A stretch of 64,000 nucleotides of DNA from Cloeon dipterum. Lineage: Eukaryota > Arthropoda > Insecta > Ephemeroptera > Baetidae. The first letter of the stretch is position 1. Every line of letters starts with the position of its first letter. Positions 9,246-30,527 of the stretch are shown here, one piece after another. The notes beneath the pieces are model-generated. The model saw nothing but the letters and a program-made list of their open reading frames with translations. It searched no databases and was not told where the DNA came from. The stretch covers positions 27,638,335-27,702,334 of the forward strand of contig NC_088788.1 of the NCBI RefSeq assembly GCF_949628265.1, written 5' to 3'. Made by a program: the position numbers and the translations under genes.

Positions 9246-10342
9246 AATTTAAATTATGGTAGGGTAAGGTCATTGTGTAAAAGATAATTTAACTCTTGTC
9301 TTGTTTTTTTTCTAATTCACGTCCTGCATAATTTTTGTTGAACATTGCAACGGTATATGTTAATATTTAAAATTGCTTTCTTAGAGACATCGTTAGCAAA
9401 CAAAAATATTTCATACCACTTATATCCATAATCTGGTCATCAAGTCAAGAACCCCATGAGACAATTAAGCGCGCCTAATGAGGATCGGCAGTGTTTCACT
9501 TGCGGCGTGTGCCGTAAGCAAATAATCATTAGGAAAGAGAGCGGGCCAAGCTTAAATAAACACACGAGTTCACGTACCATATAATATCAGATCGGTTGCG
9601 GTGGCGTGTGCGGTATCTCGCAGGGGTCGAGTCCATAATTCCGCAGACCAAGGTGGGTCGTTTAATTTTTCTTTTGCGCTCTCTTTATTTTTGCCGCGGC
9701 CACCATTCTGTTCGAGATTAGTTCTGCTGTTTTCTGCTGCTGCTGTTGAACGATCGCATTTTTCATTCTTTGCGGGTCGCGTCGCGCGAATAAATCACCT
9801 CGCAGTGTCAGCAGCGCTTGTCATAAATTCACGCGGCTTAACTTTTGCACACGAATTACGTGCGAAAAACCGTGTGTAGCTACAACGGTGATAACTTTCA
9901 CGTTAAAATATTCATAAATACCTGAAGCAGTATAATTTTGTTCATTTCAAGTGCACTTTTAAAATGCAAATCTGAAATTTTTTAGGAATATTTTATTGCG
10001 AGATAACGACAAATCCGGGAAATTGCGAATGAGCTAGTTAACGGTTCCAGGTAGTCCAAAGAAAATTTCTTAACTGAATATCGGGTAACTTTTCCCCAAT
10101 TTTTGTCATTGGATAAATAACAAAAATTAAATTCATTCCAATTTTATAAATTCAATAAACCCAAATTTTAACTTAAATTTCTTTTGGAAATATAAAAGTG
10201 CAGGAACATTTTTTTATCAACATGCATCAAATTTAGGAAATTTTTACAGATTTCAAACGCTGTGCAAATTTCAAAGCTTAGTACAAACCCACTTTGAAAA
10301 TGTTTCAGTTAAAAAAGCCTAGTTATAGCATGCAGATTTGTC
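9246..10342. other. Gene-free region with GC-richer block
   Basis: I see no gene. A GC-richer block spans about 9590-9870, flanked by AT-rich DNA. A short inverted pair CCTAATGA (9474-9481) and TCATTAGG (9526-9533) contains TAAT homeodomain cores. Open frames in the block look incidental: no conserved motif and no consistent splice signals. Confidence 0.4.
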
Positions 10343-10440
10343 CGCATTTCTTTAGAAATGACCTACTCAAGTTTCAGCTGCTAGTTTTCATAGCCCTAAT
10401 TCATGAGTTCCCTTTCCCATCTGAGAGTCGAGGATAACAT
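10343..10440 (-). mobile_element. Fragment of foldback/MITE-like repeat (copy C)
   Basis: About 100 bases match the right arm and central spacer of the foldback element at 41098-41361, in opposite orientation. The best block is AGCCCTAATTCATGAG at 10391-10406, the exact complement of 41244-41259. The match extends to GATAACAT at 10433-10440. The element's outer ends are missing or too diverged to follow. No coding capacity. Confidence 0.6.
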
Positions 10441-12332
10441 TTGAAAAAAGTTTGATTTTTTCGGGATGGTTAAAAATGACCTAATTGGTTGATTAGTCTC
10501 ATAAAGTTTTCGTTTAAAAGGCAATAAACTCACACAATTGTATAATATTGCTTTTAAATTGATTCTGAAATATTTGGTTGTTTTTTTAACTCCACAAGTC
10601 GCTGAAATTGTCGAATCAAAAAATTCTACCATTGAACATCACGACAGGAAGCACGAAGTCGATTACAAATCTAAACAGAATTAAAAGAGCGTCTCTTTAA
10701 GAATATCTTACAAGAACAAAATATTGTTATTCCGTCACTGCAGATGAGCGTAAAAGTAACGTCCAGTAGATGATAATTGTTAAACGTGAATCATAAGAAG
10801 AAGCAGATTAAAAATGCTATCAATTAATAGAAATTTGTTTCAACTAAATGAGCCGTGAGCATTTTTACTATGAAACTATCCTTCATCAGGTATCCTCGTT
10901 AAAAGCGAGTCGAAATATTGATCCAGTTTTTGAACGGAAGCAAAAGCTCTGCCTTTTTTAGCCAAAACCTAACCCTTTAACCTTGAATTTCTACCCGTAA
11001 CGAAGCACTGTCAATGGGGAGAAAAACGAGTAACAAATCACATTGCGACGTACGCATCCACTACTCTAAAAAAAAAACGATTCCGCCCTCTTTCACACCC
11101 TTGCCAGCGCCGTGTGTTGCAGACTATATAGAGAGTACGGGCGAGCGGTGGCGAGTTTGTGAGCGAGAGGGCGGAGGAGTCGTCATATTGATGTTCCCCG
11201 TGCGAGCGAGAGCAGCTTCCTATCCATCCATCCCTCCCGGACCAGACTTCGATCTTAATGTGCATGTGGTGTGCGTAATTCAGCGCCCCGCACGTCCACC
11301 CTCCCGCCCCGCTGCCCCAATATGTACGTAAGAGGATTTGCACAATCAGGCAGCGTGTTTCGCGCTCGATGGACAAACTTGAGGGCTGACGCCGAGACGT
11401 GACCAGAATTTCCGCCTCTCGCAACACACACAAAGACGAAGTCTTCTCCCTTTGCAACGTCAGCGAGTGCATGTGTACTTTATTCCCCGTCTGGCCAACC
11501 CTTTTGTTGCCGGCCGGCACGTGACAACGCAAATTTCGGAATGATTTGTTAGCAGGTAGGCAACGGCGCCGTGACTTTATGCAAGAATTGATCCGATGCA
11601 ACAGTAACTCTATATAAATATTGTGTTGTTCGAAAGTCCGAGGAAACCTGCAATCTTGATTATTTTGTAACGAGTAGTTACAGTCTTATTAGTTGGTTCT
11701 CTCAACTGCTTTATTTCACTAACTGAATATGTGAATGAGAAATATTTGTGAATGTCTTTGTTACTCGAGAATTTTTGTAAGCCATCAGGAGCGAGTATTC
11801 AGCCAGGTTAGAAAAGAGAACGTAGCTAGGCCACAATGGACCAAGACCACGAATGCCGCTTCGCATTATTTGCAGATTTAAGCGAATTTAGACAGGATTG
11901 TCAATCCGCAGATTTTTTTAAAATTGCAGAATTGTACTACAAGAATATTTCCGTTGTGAATTTGTGTATTACGAACTGAATTTTGACTGTGGCCAAAATG
12001 TATGTTCTAATTGGGAACGTGACCGGATGGCTGTAGGTTGCTCCTGACCTTTTACTAAAATTAACGTGTAATCGACACTTCAAATTGGATATTAGGATTT
12101 GCACGAGCCACCGAAGACACCGTTCCAACAAGTATAAAGTCAAAAAAGTAATATATCACAACAAACTCCAACCCTGATTAGAACATTTAATCTCTATAAT
12201 TTACCTACCACTGTCTAAATAATAATAGATGATCCAGCCATTGAAGATAATTTAAAACATAAAAATTATTGACCTATAACGGCACATGACGACGACGAAT
12301 CAATTTATTGTTTCGGGCGTTTATGCAGATAC
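10441..12332. other. Gene-free region with TATA-like motifs
   Basis: I see no supportable gene. About 11040-11600 is GC-richer and contains TATA-like sequences (CTATATAGAG near 11124 and TATATAAATA near 11611), each followed by GC-rich DNA. These could be promoters of noncoding transcripts, but nothing downstream looks like an exon with a recognisable product. Confidence 0.3.
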
Positions 12333-12410
12333 TGCTTGTCATTTTTTTGCCATTGTTCATTAATCTCAATAATTTATGCATGTAAATATTTGAAATGAGC
12401 AATAAACACA
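12333..12410 (+). repeat. Dispersed repeat, possible retroposon 3' tail (member 1)
   Basis: The sequence from GCTTGTCATTTTT to GCAATAAACAC is similar along its length to 36811-36882: shared GCTTGTCATTTTT, GCCATTGTT, AATATTT and CAATAAACAC blocks. The AATAAA near the end and AT-rich following bases suggest the 3' end of a polyadenylated retroposon. No coding sequence is attached. Confidence 0.5.
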
Positions 12411-14513
12411 GTAATTAAAAAATAACGTATGGCAATTTTTTTTGCACCAAAGAAACCTACTTTAAAGTGCGGTTTGCATCACTTTAAAGTTGATCATTAT
12501 ACCCCTTGAAAAAAACAAATAAAAATGATTTCAGTTAAATGCATTCTCTCATTTGGTCAATGCATTTTATGTTATAAACAAACCGAGCAATTTGTTCCAA
12601 AATTGCCATTTTTACTCCTGGAAAAGTTAAGAAATAAAACGCACACCGCTTAATGAATGTTTTAGAAAAAAATATTACCATAAAGAGTCGGTCAATTTTT
12701 CATTGCAAGGTCATAAAAAAGTAATCAAACATCTGGATCTTTATCGTAAATTCTCGAGATATCAAGATTTTCAATTCAGCGGGCATATAATTAGTAAAAA
12801 GAGCCAATTTCACGTCAGGTAATCTTCTCCAGGCTCTAGCAAGTAGAGCGAAAATATGTTTTTGTTGGCTCCATTCCAACTGCAGAGACCCATGATCTAA
12901 TCGGCGTGACACCCAATGCCACCAACTGTTGATTGGAGTAGCATTCAAACCTACTGCAGTGCTTTAATCACCTTAACAGCTTCACAAAAAACTAACAATA
13001 TGAAAAATTTCCAGATACAGATTACACACAATTCTAACAGTTGAAACTTAAATCTCTTGCATTTTGGTGATCGCAAATTGCAAGAAAAAAATTCAACGGT
13101 TCATTTTGGTCCACGTTAATTTGTTAAACTGAGTCCGCCTTTAAGGGCACGCGAGTAAATGACTTTTTTATTTGATAAGCACAGAGGCGTTATGAGCTCT
13201 CTCACAAGCATTGAAATTTTCAAGAGGAATATAGGCTTAAATTATTGCAATAAGTAAGATGTAAAACTTACAATCAGGTCATAAAATAAATCTGGTTCAG
13301 CAAAATTCCCGCATTTGTGTTTAAATCATCATTAAAAATTCTGACAGTTATTTTTTTTCTGTGAAGTAGATAGATTGATTTTTATAATGTAGGGACCCAT
13401 TGGTATCGACTAGTTATTTGGGTTGCAAATATAATTAAATTGTGCATTAAAAAGTTATACCAAGAACGTAAATTTTAGTTGAAGCATTGTTTTTATTTGA
13501 AATAGGGAAGTTAGGTACATCTTAAGCATGGTATTTTCCTTGGACACAGTTCGCAGATCCTCGGGGAAGAGCCAATGGATGAGCTGAATTTTAACCATTT
13601 AATATGAGTTAGTAGTGTGGAAATTAAATATCATTATCTTCATTGCATTTTTAATTGTCTTGATTACATTATGATTTGAAAACAGTGTCCTGTTAACCCT
13701 CGTAAATATGTTGTGCAAATTATCTTACAAATTCTGACTGAGACATGTATGATTTAAGTTACAAATTTACTGTCCACATTAATCACAGAACGTGCATAAA
13801 AGCGGGGGTGTCTGCGACACGCCTAGTTCCGCCACTGCTTGTAGGCCACATGCCACCCTCTAATTCGCTCCCTCCGTGAGTGGTGGTTATTAATTTTTTT
13901 TTGTCCAGCCGCCAACACACCGCCGGGGGTTTATGGACGGTGCGAATGACGCATTACTTTGTGCTCGGCGTGCGTTTCGTCGCACGACACAGCAAAAGGA
14001 GGTTGGACGTGTTCCTCAAATCCAGCGGCGTTTAGATTAGCAAAAAGTCCACCGCGCTCAGTTCGTTGGCTATTATTACTCGCTCCATTTGGTGCTGCCA
14101 CTGGCTAGCGTGACATTATTTCCACAAATACTGCCCCATGGGTGGCCCCTCGTTTCTTTCTTTCGTATGGAGACCATTAATTTGAATGCTAAATAGCGGA
14201 AAACAAGCCACTTGTCATTAAGCGTCACGCGAAATTAAACTGTTAAGTGAAATGTTTGATTTCAACCTTAAGGTCCCACTGAGAATAATTAATTCCTTAT
14301 CTTGGAAATTTTATCAGAAAATTTGTCAACAACATTTTTTATATTCCGATAGTATTAATTTAGCATAATTAAGAACGACAGCAAATACCAAAACCCACAA
14401 GAAAATATAATTTTAATGCAAAAAAATTGACAAAAAATATTTACCAAATCGACCAAGAATGAGCTTTATCTAGGAATCTTTCAATGGAAAAAAGAATTTG
14501 ATGTAATCTCAGA
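12411..14513. other. Gene-free region
   Basis: Mostly AT-rich with no recognisable gene. A GC-richer block at about 13795-14150 contains many CG dinucleotides. The frame at 12700-12948 (minus) was considered and set aside for lack of family resemblance. Confidence 0.3.
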
Positions 14514-14550
14514 AAATGTCAGGGTCGACATTTCTGTGACCCTGATATTT
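14514..14550. other. Perfect 13-bp-stem hairpin
   Basis: AAATGTCAGGGTC (14514-14526) pairs with GACCCTGATATTT (14538-14550) across an 11-nt loop, with one G-T wobble. The GC core of the stem stands out in AT-rich flanks. It could be a small structured RNA element, a cruciform or a transposon relic; the sequence does not decide. Confidence 0.5.
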
Positions 14551-24134
<9,584 letters not shown>

Positions 24135-27100
24135 TCAATTTTTTGTGTATGAATTTAAAATCAAATCCACAGCTTTCTCAGCAATCATATAAACAGGTGC
24201 CATAGTGTTGCCACTGACAATATCTGGCATGATAGAAGCGTCAACCACCCTTAGTCCTTTCACTCCGTGCACCCTGAGCTCAGCGTCCACCACAGCCAAC
24301 GCGTCCTCGGCAGGCCCCATTTTGCAGGTGCCAGCGGGGTGGTAGGTGGTGGCAGCAGTGTGTCTGACGGCACATTTCCAGTAGGTGAAAGATAGCGAAG
24401 GAAACTGGCTACAACCCGGTAGCTTCGCAGTGTTCAACCTGGCACCCTGGGTTCTCAAAGGTTTGGCCTGGCTCATTGCCAAACTCCATATAGCACCTCT
24501 TGCCAGGGTTTCCACATCCTCTTCATGTTCGAAGAAATTGGCAAATATTTTTGGTGCCGCTGTAGGGTTGGAAGACTGAAGTTGAATCCAGCCTCTGCTC
24601 TTAGGACGCAAGAGGATTGGCTCCATGATGTAAACGTCGCGATTTTCTTTAAATAATGGTCTAGAACAAACAAGTGAAAAATTATTAAAATTTAAATATA
24701 ATTTTTTCGTAAGTGTAACAACTATACCTGAAAAGCGTTTCTTTTGACTCTTGTGTCAGTCCATAGATTTTCGAACCCACGTCTACATTTCTTGCGTCAC
24801 TAAAAGGTCCTTCAAAATGCATCTGAACGTCTGGGTAATTTCTAGATTTAAAATTTGTGCTGATGAAACCTGTCAGGCTCAAAGCGCCGGTCGTCGACAG
24901 TCGTCCTGAGCGACTTTGAAAATATTGGAAAACTGGATCCACTGAATTGTTTTCTTTTGGAACACTAAATGTTGCTCCCATGAACCTCGAGTGATCTTGC
25001 AAGTTGCGGCCTACGCCAGGCAGGTCGTGAACTACACTGATGTTCAGGTCATTCAGGTGGTCTGCAGGTCCAACGCCGGAGAGCATCAAAAGTTGCGGAG
25101 AATTGATCGCACCAGCAGATAAAATCACTTCCTGTCGCGCTCTCAGAGTCCGCACTTGTCCATTTCTCACGAATTCCACGCCGACGGCTCTTGTTCCCTC
25201 AAATATCACTTTGGTCGCTTGAGCATGTTTGAAGACGTGCAGATTCTCCCTGGCTTTGGCGCCCTTCAAAAATGCCTTGGCTGCGTTGAATCTGACGCTA
25301 TGGGAGGCGGTTACCTGCGCCTTGTTGAAGCCGGCCTGCTGCGCGCCGTTCACGTCGGTTAATCTCGATCCAGTCTGAACGGCCGACTGGAGCATAGCCT
25401 GAAATATAGCAGCATAAGAGAAACTTTTTTATCAGCCCATTAATTCCGTTGGGCCTCACTTGAAATATCGGCGGCCATTCTTCAAAGTTCGACACAGGGA
25501 GCGGTCCACCGCTTGCGTGGTACGTCGAATTCTGCAAGCCGGCTACCTTTATGTCCTCGGAGCGCTTGAAGTAGGGCAAGACGGAGGCGTAGTCCCAGCC
25601 AGGGTTGCCTTTAGCGACCCAGTTGTCGTAATCGTTTTTATGGCCGCGAACGTAAATCATCGCGTTCAGAACCGTCGAGCCCCCGAGTGCCTTCCCCCGT
25701 GGCCAAAGGCATCTGCGAAAATAAAAAGGGTAGTATAAAAATGCCGAATAGCGTTTCGTCATTGCGCTGTTATTACCTGTTTCCCTCCAGCCCTTGGAAT
25801 GCGTTTGTTTGTGGCTCGGTTTTGTATTGCCAATCAGCATCTGTCATCTGGAATTCCGCAACTTCTATTAAGGTTCTTATATTACAACAAACATCAAGCT
25901 AGAAGTAGATAAATAGAAAGAAGCAGTAATTTTTGTGGTAATAAAATTTCTTTGGTGTCTTACAGTCAGGATTAAGGCATATAGCAAGGTATTTATGTTT
26001 TTATGAATTAACAGAATGATTATATTTGCCAGATTTCATTTCAAGAAAAGATTAGTTTGAAATTATTCCATTGAAGAAAATATTGTTAAAATTATTTTTA
26101 AAAAAATGACATGAATATATAAGTATCTAAAATATTCAAAGCTAACATAATATTTTTTTAAATTAAATAAAACGTAGAGCTATTAAGTAACGGTGAAAGT
26201 AAGCTAGCAGTAACTGCCGCTACCTTGAATAGCACTTGTTAAAATCCGAGTAATTGACAAGGTGGTAGGTGTGAAAGAGGATTATGATGTAGAGCTATAA
26301 TTGCGGCGGAGCCCAGCAGTGCTCTAGACGAGTTCACTCATGTTCGACGCCCTGGGGTTAAGCACGGTGAATTAATTGTCTGGCGATTGGAATCTTTGTA
26401 AACGCGCTTAATTACTTCGTGTCATGTCAGTGGGGGCAACAAAGTTGCGTGACCCGGCCGCCCGGCACACTGCGGTGAAATTCGGCGGTGCCGGGCCCAC
26501 CTGCATCGGTTTGTTCGTACACACGCCCTGTTATTATGCAGCCACCACCAATCTCTTTCTCATCATTGATTCCAACTCTCATCCTGTTGTGGCGGCGCTC
26601 AAGGGCGCTCAAGCCTACGCCCTCGAGGCTTGACACGCACTTAAATGAGCACACAATCAATTTATCGCCTGTCGTTCTCTTCCGCCCCGCAGTTCCTCAT
26701 TTGTACAACACCGAATTCTTTTGCGTGCGATTGGAAAATTCTCTGCCGATCGATATTCATGACAACTCTCAAATTAGAATTTTTACTATAAATTATACAA
26801 GCACACTGATAGCGAATTTTTTATAGGAGATAATTTGGAATCTACGGAAGTCTTAAAGTTCAGTGAAAAATCAGTGTTTTCGTTTAAATACATCTCTATA
26901 AATTATTGTTGTCTAATTTAGTTTGAATATAGCATTATAAATACACCCCACGATTTATGTATTTTTTAAGAAATGCTTCTAAGAGAAAATTTGTCTCTTA
27001 AACTTATACCTCTTGAGCCATTTTTGTGTGTACTCTCGCAAAGTTAAATTTTTCTATCCATTAAAAACTTGAGAAAAAAATTAAAGTTTTACCTGCAAAG

Positions 27101-27987
27101 TATGGGAGAGTCCCGGCACATCCGAGTCAGGTGGAGGATTGCCGCCAGCTTCGAGCAGCGCAACAGTAAAATTCGCCGACGTCGACTCGGTGAGCCTGGT
27201 GGCCAGGACAGAGCCAGCAGCGCCGGCTCCGACTATCACGAAGTCAAACTCGCTCATTTGGGTGCTATTGTTAATTTATTATATATTAGCTGCGGTTAAA
27301 TTTGACGGGATTTCGAGCATTGCGTCGCTTTTGCTTGCTTGCTCGTCCACTGTTTCACTTATTATCTAACAATAAGAGACCAAGGGAGAGGCGCCTGCAG
27401 CAGACTCGAGTTATGCAATCTGTGTGGCACGCAAGGCACGCGGGCCAACACAAACGAAAGGCGAACTCTCCCTTTCTCTCATTGCTCCTCAAGGGCGAGG
27501 CGAAAAGATTTATTGAGAAAACGGTATTGACATAGAAACGAAACCACCTTATCTTATCGCAAGTCACCATAGAAAGAGGTATTGAAAAGAAATGCAATCA
27601 ATTGGAAATAATGATAGCTGTGGAAAATTTATGTTATATCGTTTATTTTAACATAATTCGGTAGTATTTTGGTGACTTTATTGTTATTTTTACAAAACAG
27701 TTTTCTTTGGCAGTTTTTAAAATTGATAAATGGTAAATCCGGAATTTAAAATAATTTGCAAGAAACGTGAAATAAAAACTGAACATGAAAATTCCTAAGT
27801 CTAATGCATTATTGAAAAATAGTTTATGGGTAATGTATTACTTAGTGTCAAGAGGATAGTCATCTGGGTTGCCAATATCACAAGCACCGCTCAGCAGGGA
27901 GCCAATTAAACTGGTCAGCAATGCTCCAGACACTCCAGACATGCCTGGCGCCGTTCCGCTTGGACACACACTCCCGTTGATGGACAT
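24135..27987 (-). CDS. GMC oxidoreductase (glucose dehydrogenase-like, FAD)
   Basis: Six coding exons (minus): 27987-27842, 27264-27093, 25847-25777, 25712-25460, 25398-24728, 24660-24135. All introns are GT-AG and the phases join without error to give 612 residues, the usual size for insect GMC enzymes. The family oxidises alcohols or sugars with FAD; the substrate cannot be told. Residues 1-49 are the insect-type Cys/hydrophobic leader (C9, C36; hydrophobic about 17-35), suggesting secretion or membrane association. The Rossmann GAGAAG motif is at 61-66. Then come the [10 protein letters not shown] block, the GMC signature [14 protein letters not shown] from about 133, [16 protein letters not shown] at about 310-325, the catalytic HPAGTCKMG (H545) and SGN N589. 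The tiny first exon lies 577 bp upstream and is easy to miss; without it the protein would start at M52. The start is the ATG at 27987. A T-rich tract and AG just upstream hint at a further 5' UTR exon. It is a paralogue of the Gld/ninaG/ecdysone-oxidase type; which one is not decided. Confidence 0.93.
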
Positions 27988-29049
27988 TGCTGATGCTCAG
28001 TTTCTACTTGAAGAGAAAATAAAAAGCACGAGTTCAGATAGATATAATTAAAAAGGAAGCTCGACCCTAAATCAAAACATGATTTAAGATAGGGCGGAAT
28101 GTAGCATCAAGTTATGTCGTTAAAACGTGTTGCACTGCGATAATGGCCGCATTCGCACACGGAAGATTAAAAGACGCGGAATGACTTTTAACAACGAAGT
28201 CCCTCTGGAAGCAATCATCAACATTTCGCCCAGACTGCGCGCGGCCTTAAAAAGTTTCACACACAAAACGTGGCTGCTCGTCTCGCAGCTCCTCGATCGA
28301 TCCCTCGTAAGTCGTACGAGAGGAAAATAATAGTGGAACGAGCGCAAGGAGAGCTGCCGGCTATATTGAAAAAGTACGCAACGCCGACAGGGCTGCTGAG
28401 CGATATCGTACGTACGTCTTGCAAACAGCTCTTGCTACCTTCCAGTGCGCGCCGACGACACAAAACTTTCCAAATGGTGTGCAGAACACACACACACGTA
28501 TATAGCAGAATGAGGGATGGCAATGTAAAACAAAAGGGAAAAGGATGTACATTGCTGGCATCTGCAAAAATTAAAAGTGCTGTCTATGCGGCGAACAGAT
28601 AAAGCAATCTTTCAGCAGGAAGCGAAAAGTTTTCATAGAGTACATTTATTGAAAAAGAACAATAGAGAAAAGTTTAGTATTACCGTTCCGCTTGCAAAGC
28701 TCTACAACAGACTCGTGCACTAGGGCGACTGAGCTGTTGAGTTAAATACGAGCTATTATTACGAGATACGTAAGCTGCAAACTTCGTGATATCATATCAC
28801 ACTAATTGTCAAACAAATCGCACTTAGCACATCAAGCTTGCACATTGGTGAATGTTTGAAATTTGCTGTCAGGTTTACCTTCCAGGAAGCAAAGATTACG
28901 CCAATCTCACAAGCACAAGCTTTGACCGTGGGTTTTTAAACAAAATTAGATTGATTCATAAATATTTATTAAAAAATTGTTATTTATATGCGCCAATGTA
29001 AGGCATAGCGATGCACTCAAGGTCTCTTTCTTCAATTAAAATTACATGC
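27988..29049. other. Upstream region of the GMC gene
   Basis: No coding exon recognised. It probably carries the 5' UTR and promoter of the minus-strand GMC gene. A GC-richer block spans about 28240-28500 and a short (CA)n is near 28485-28497. I cannot place the transcription start. Confidence 0.3.
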
Positions 29050-29165
29050 CTTAAATGCATAGCCTTGGTGTATAACGAGCTATTCAATTTCTTTTGTGAG
29101 GCAGAAAAATGCGTAAAATAAACAGCTGTGACTGAACTGCAAACAAAGAGGTAGCTGCATCAAAT
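29050..29165. mobile_element. Degenerate foldback/MITE-like repeat (copy B)
   Basis: The left part, from TTAAATGCAT through GGTGTATAACGAGCT, resembles the outer left arm of the foldback at 41098-41361. The right part (about 29113-29165), read in complement, resembles the same arm again: ATGCAGCTACCTC and AGCTGTTTATTTTACGCATTT. So it is a shorter, decayed inverted repeat of the same family, without the central spacer. Confidence 0.55.
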
Positions 29166-29551
29166 TTCGCTAATTTCAATGATATAACAAATATAAGCAC
29201 AAATAAGAAAAAAAGTCATTGAAAACTTTTTGCGTTTAATTTCAGCCTCCATAAAGTTCGGAAATTTATCTCCGTTTATTGATCGCTTTCTTTTATTTAA
29301 CAAAAACTGAAAATCTGAATAATTTTTATTTGAAAAATATGTTTGACTCTTCTCTTCCCATTTCCCATCCAAATTTCACTTTACTCATGGAGACTGGAAA
29401 CTGGAAAGCTGCTGGAAAGATAAGGATTATAGCATTGCTATTGACACGTGTCTTTACCGCCTCATGGAGCACCAGCCCATTTAAAATCCCCTGTTTGCGG
29501 TTAAAAATATTTGGTGGCAGCACAATCGAATATCCTGTCTCCGGTAGCAAG
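29166..29551 (+). other. Presumed 5' UTR and promoter of ATPsynF
   Basis: No coding exon fits. The sequence becomes GC-richer towards the ATPsynF start at 29552. The ATG there follows AGCAAG, giving a purine (A) at -3 and G at +4, a good initiation context. Confidence 0.35.
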
Positions 29552-30351
29552 ATGGCGTTCGGTGACTACCCGGCCGAATATAATCCAAAGGTTCACGGGC
29601 CCTACGACCCTGCCCGTTATTATGGCAAAAGTAAGTTATCTTGAATTTGTTCCTTATATATTTTCCTTCAAAATGAGCCCTGTATCTTCAAAATCGGTTG
29701 TGCACTTCTGTTGCAAAATCAATTTTCTTGATCAGGGATTTTTTTACTGGCTTACATAGCAACTTATCTTTTCAAATCAATATTGCTGTCATATTTGCGT
29801 GTATGAGCCGATTTTAACTACTTCTAATAATTTCAGTCGACACCCCTTTCACTCAAGTGAAGGTCGGTGAGATTGGAGGTTGGCTAGCCCGCAGGAATAA
29901 GTCTCCAAATGCCATCGCTGGAGCTTTCAGCCGAGGTATGTTTTCTTTGTTCCTGCCTAATGGATGGATAAATTACACTTTTCGCCGCGACTTATTCAGT
30001 TTTTGCCACCCACAATCCTAAATAAGAATCTCATAAGAACTGGAGAGATGTGTAACCCGGTGGAAACTGTAACTTTTCCATATTATGTGAAATTAAATTT
30101 TCGGTTTTTTATTTTGATAACATTATTTTTAACAATGTTTTCAGCTTTCTGGCGCTGGCAACATAAGTACGTGCAGCCAAAGAGGACCGGAATTGCTCCT
30201 TTCTTCCAGGTCACCTTCGCTGGAATGCTTTTCTTCTACGTGATGAACTACGGAAAACTGAGTAAGCCATTTTACTATAAGATTTTTCCATCAGTTTCTT
30301 AATTTATCCTAAATTGCAGAGCACCACCGCAACTACAAGTACCACTGGTGA
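29552..30351 (+). CDS. ATPsynF: ATP synthase subunit f, mitochondrial
   Basis: Four exons: 29552-29630, 29837-29935, 30145-30261, 30320-30351, all GT-AG, giving 108 residues. The protein is a small single-pass subunit of the membrane Fo part of mitochondrial F1Fo-ATP synthase, involved in dimer and peripheral stalk assembly. The N-terminal MAFGDYPAEYNPKVHGPYDP, the middle SRAFWRWQHKYVQPKRTGIA and the C-terminal KHHRNYKYHW match the insect orthologue almost residue for residue. The single hydrophobic segment (about FFQVTFAGMLFFYVMNY) is the transmembrane helix. Intron phases are 1, 1 and 1. An AATAAA poly(A) signal lies at 30446-30451. The gene converges on the tRNase Z gene, whose stop codon is only 176 bp away. 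Confidence 0.97.
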
Positions 30352-30445
30352 ACTACCTGCATTGAATATGTCGCCGGATTCCTTCATCTGAAGAAAATCC
30401 ACAAGTAGATTTCCATTATGTACAGAAGCTCGAATTGAGGTGAAA

Positions 30446-30451
30446 AATAAA
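30446..30451 (+). terminator. Poly(A) signal of ATPsynF
   Basis: AATAAA, 95 bp after the stop codon. Confidence 0.75.
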
Positions 30452-30502
30452 GATTTGTTATTAGAGGAAAACGCTTAGCTTTTTAAACGCATGATCAACA
30501 TG

Positions 30503-30508
30503 TTTATT
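30503..30508 (-). terminator. Poly(A) signal of tRNase Z gene
   Basis: TTTATT on the plus strand, that is AATAAA in the minus-strand transcript, about 20 nt after the tRNase Z stop codon. It leaves a very short 3' UTR and puts the two convergent cleavage sites almost face to face. Confidence 0.65.
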
Positions 30509-30527
30509 TGCACAGCGACACTCGCTC

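Noticed and set aside
11014-11601. Overlapping frames on both strands in a GC-richer block
   Set aside because: Low-complexity, opposed frames without conserved motifs; explained by fewer stop codons in GC-rich DNA.
12700-12948. 82-codon minus-strand frame
   Set aside because: No recognisable domain and no splice partners.
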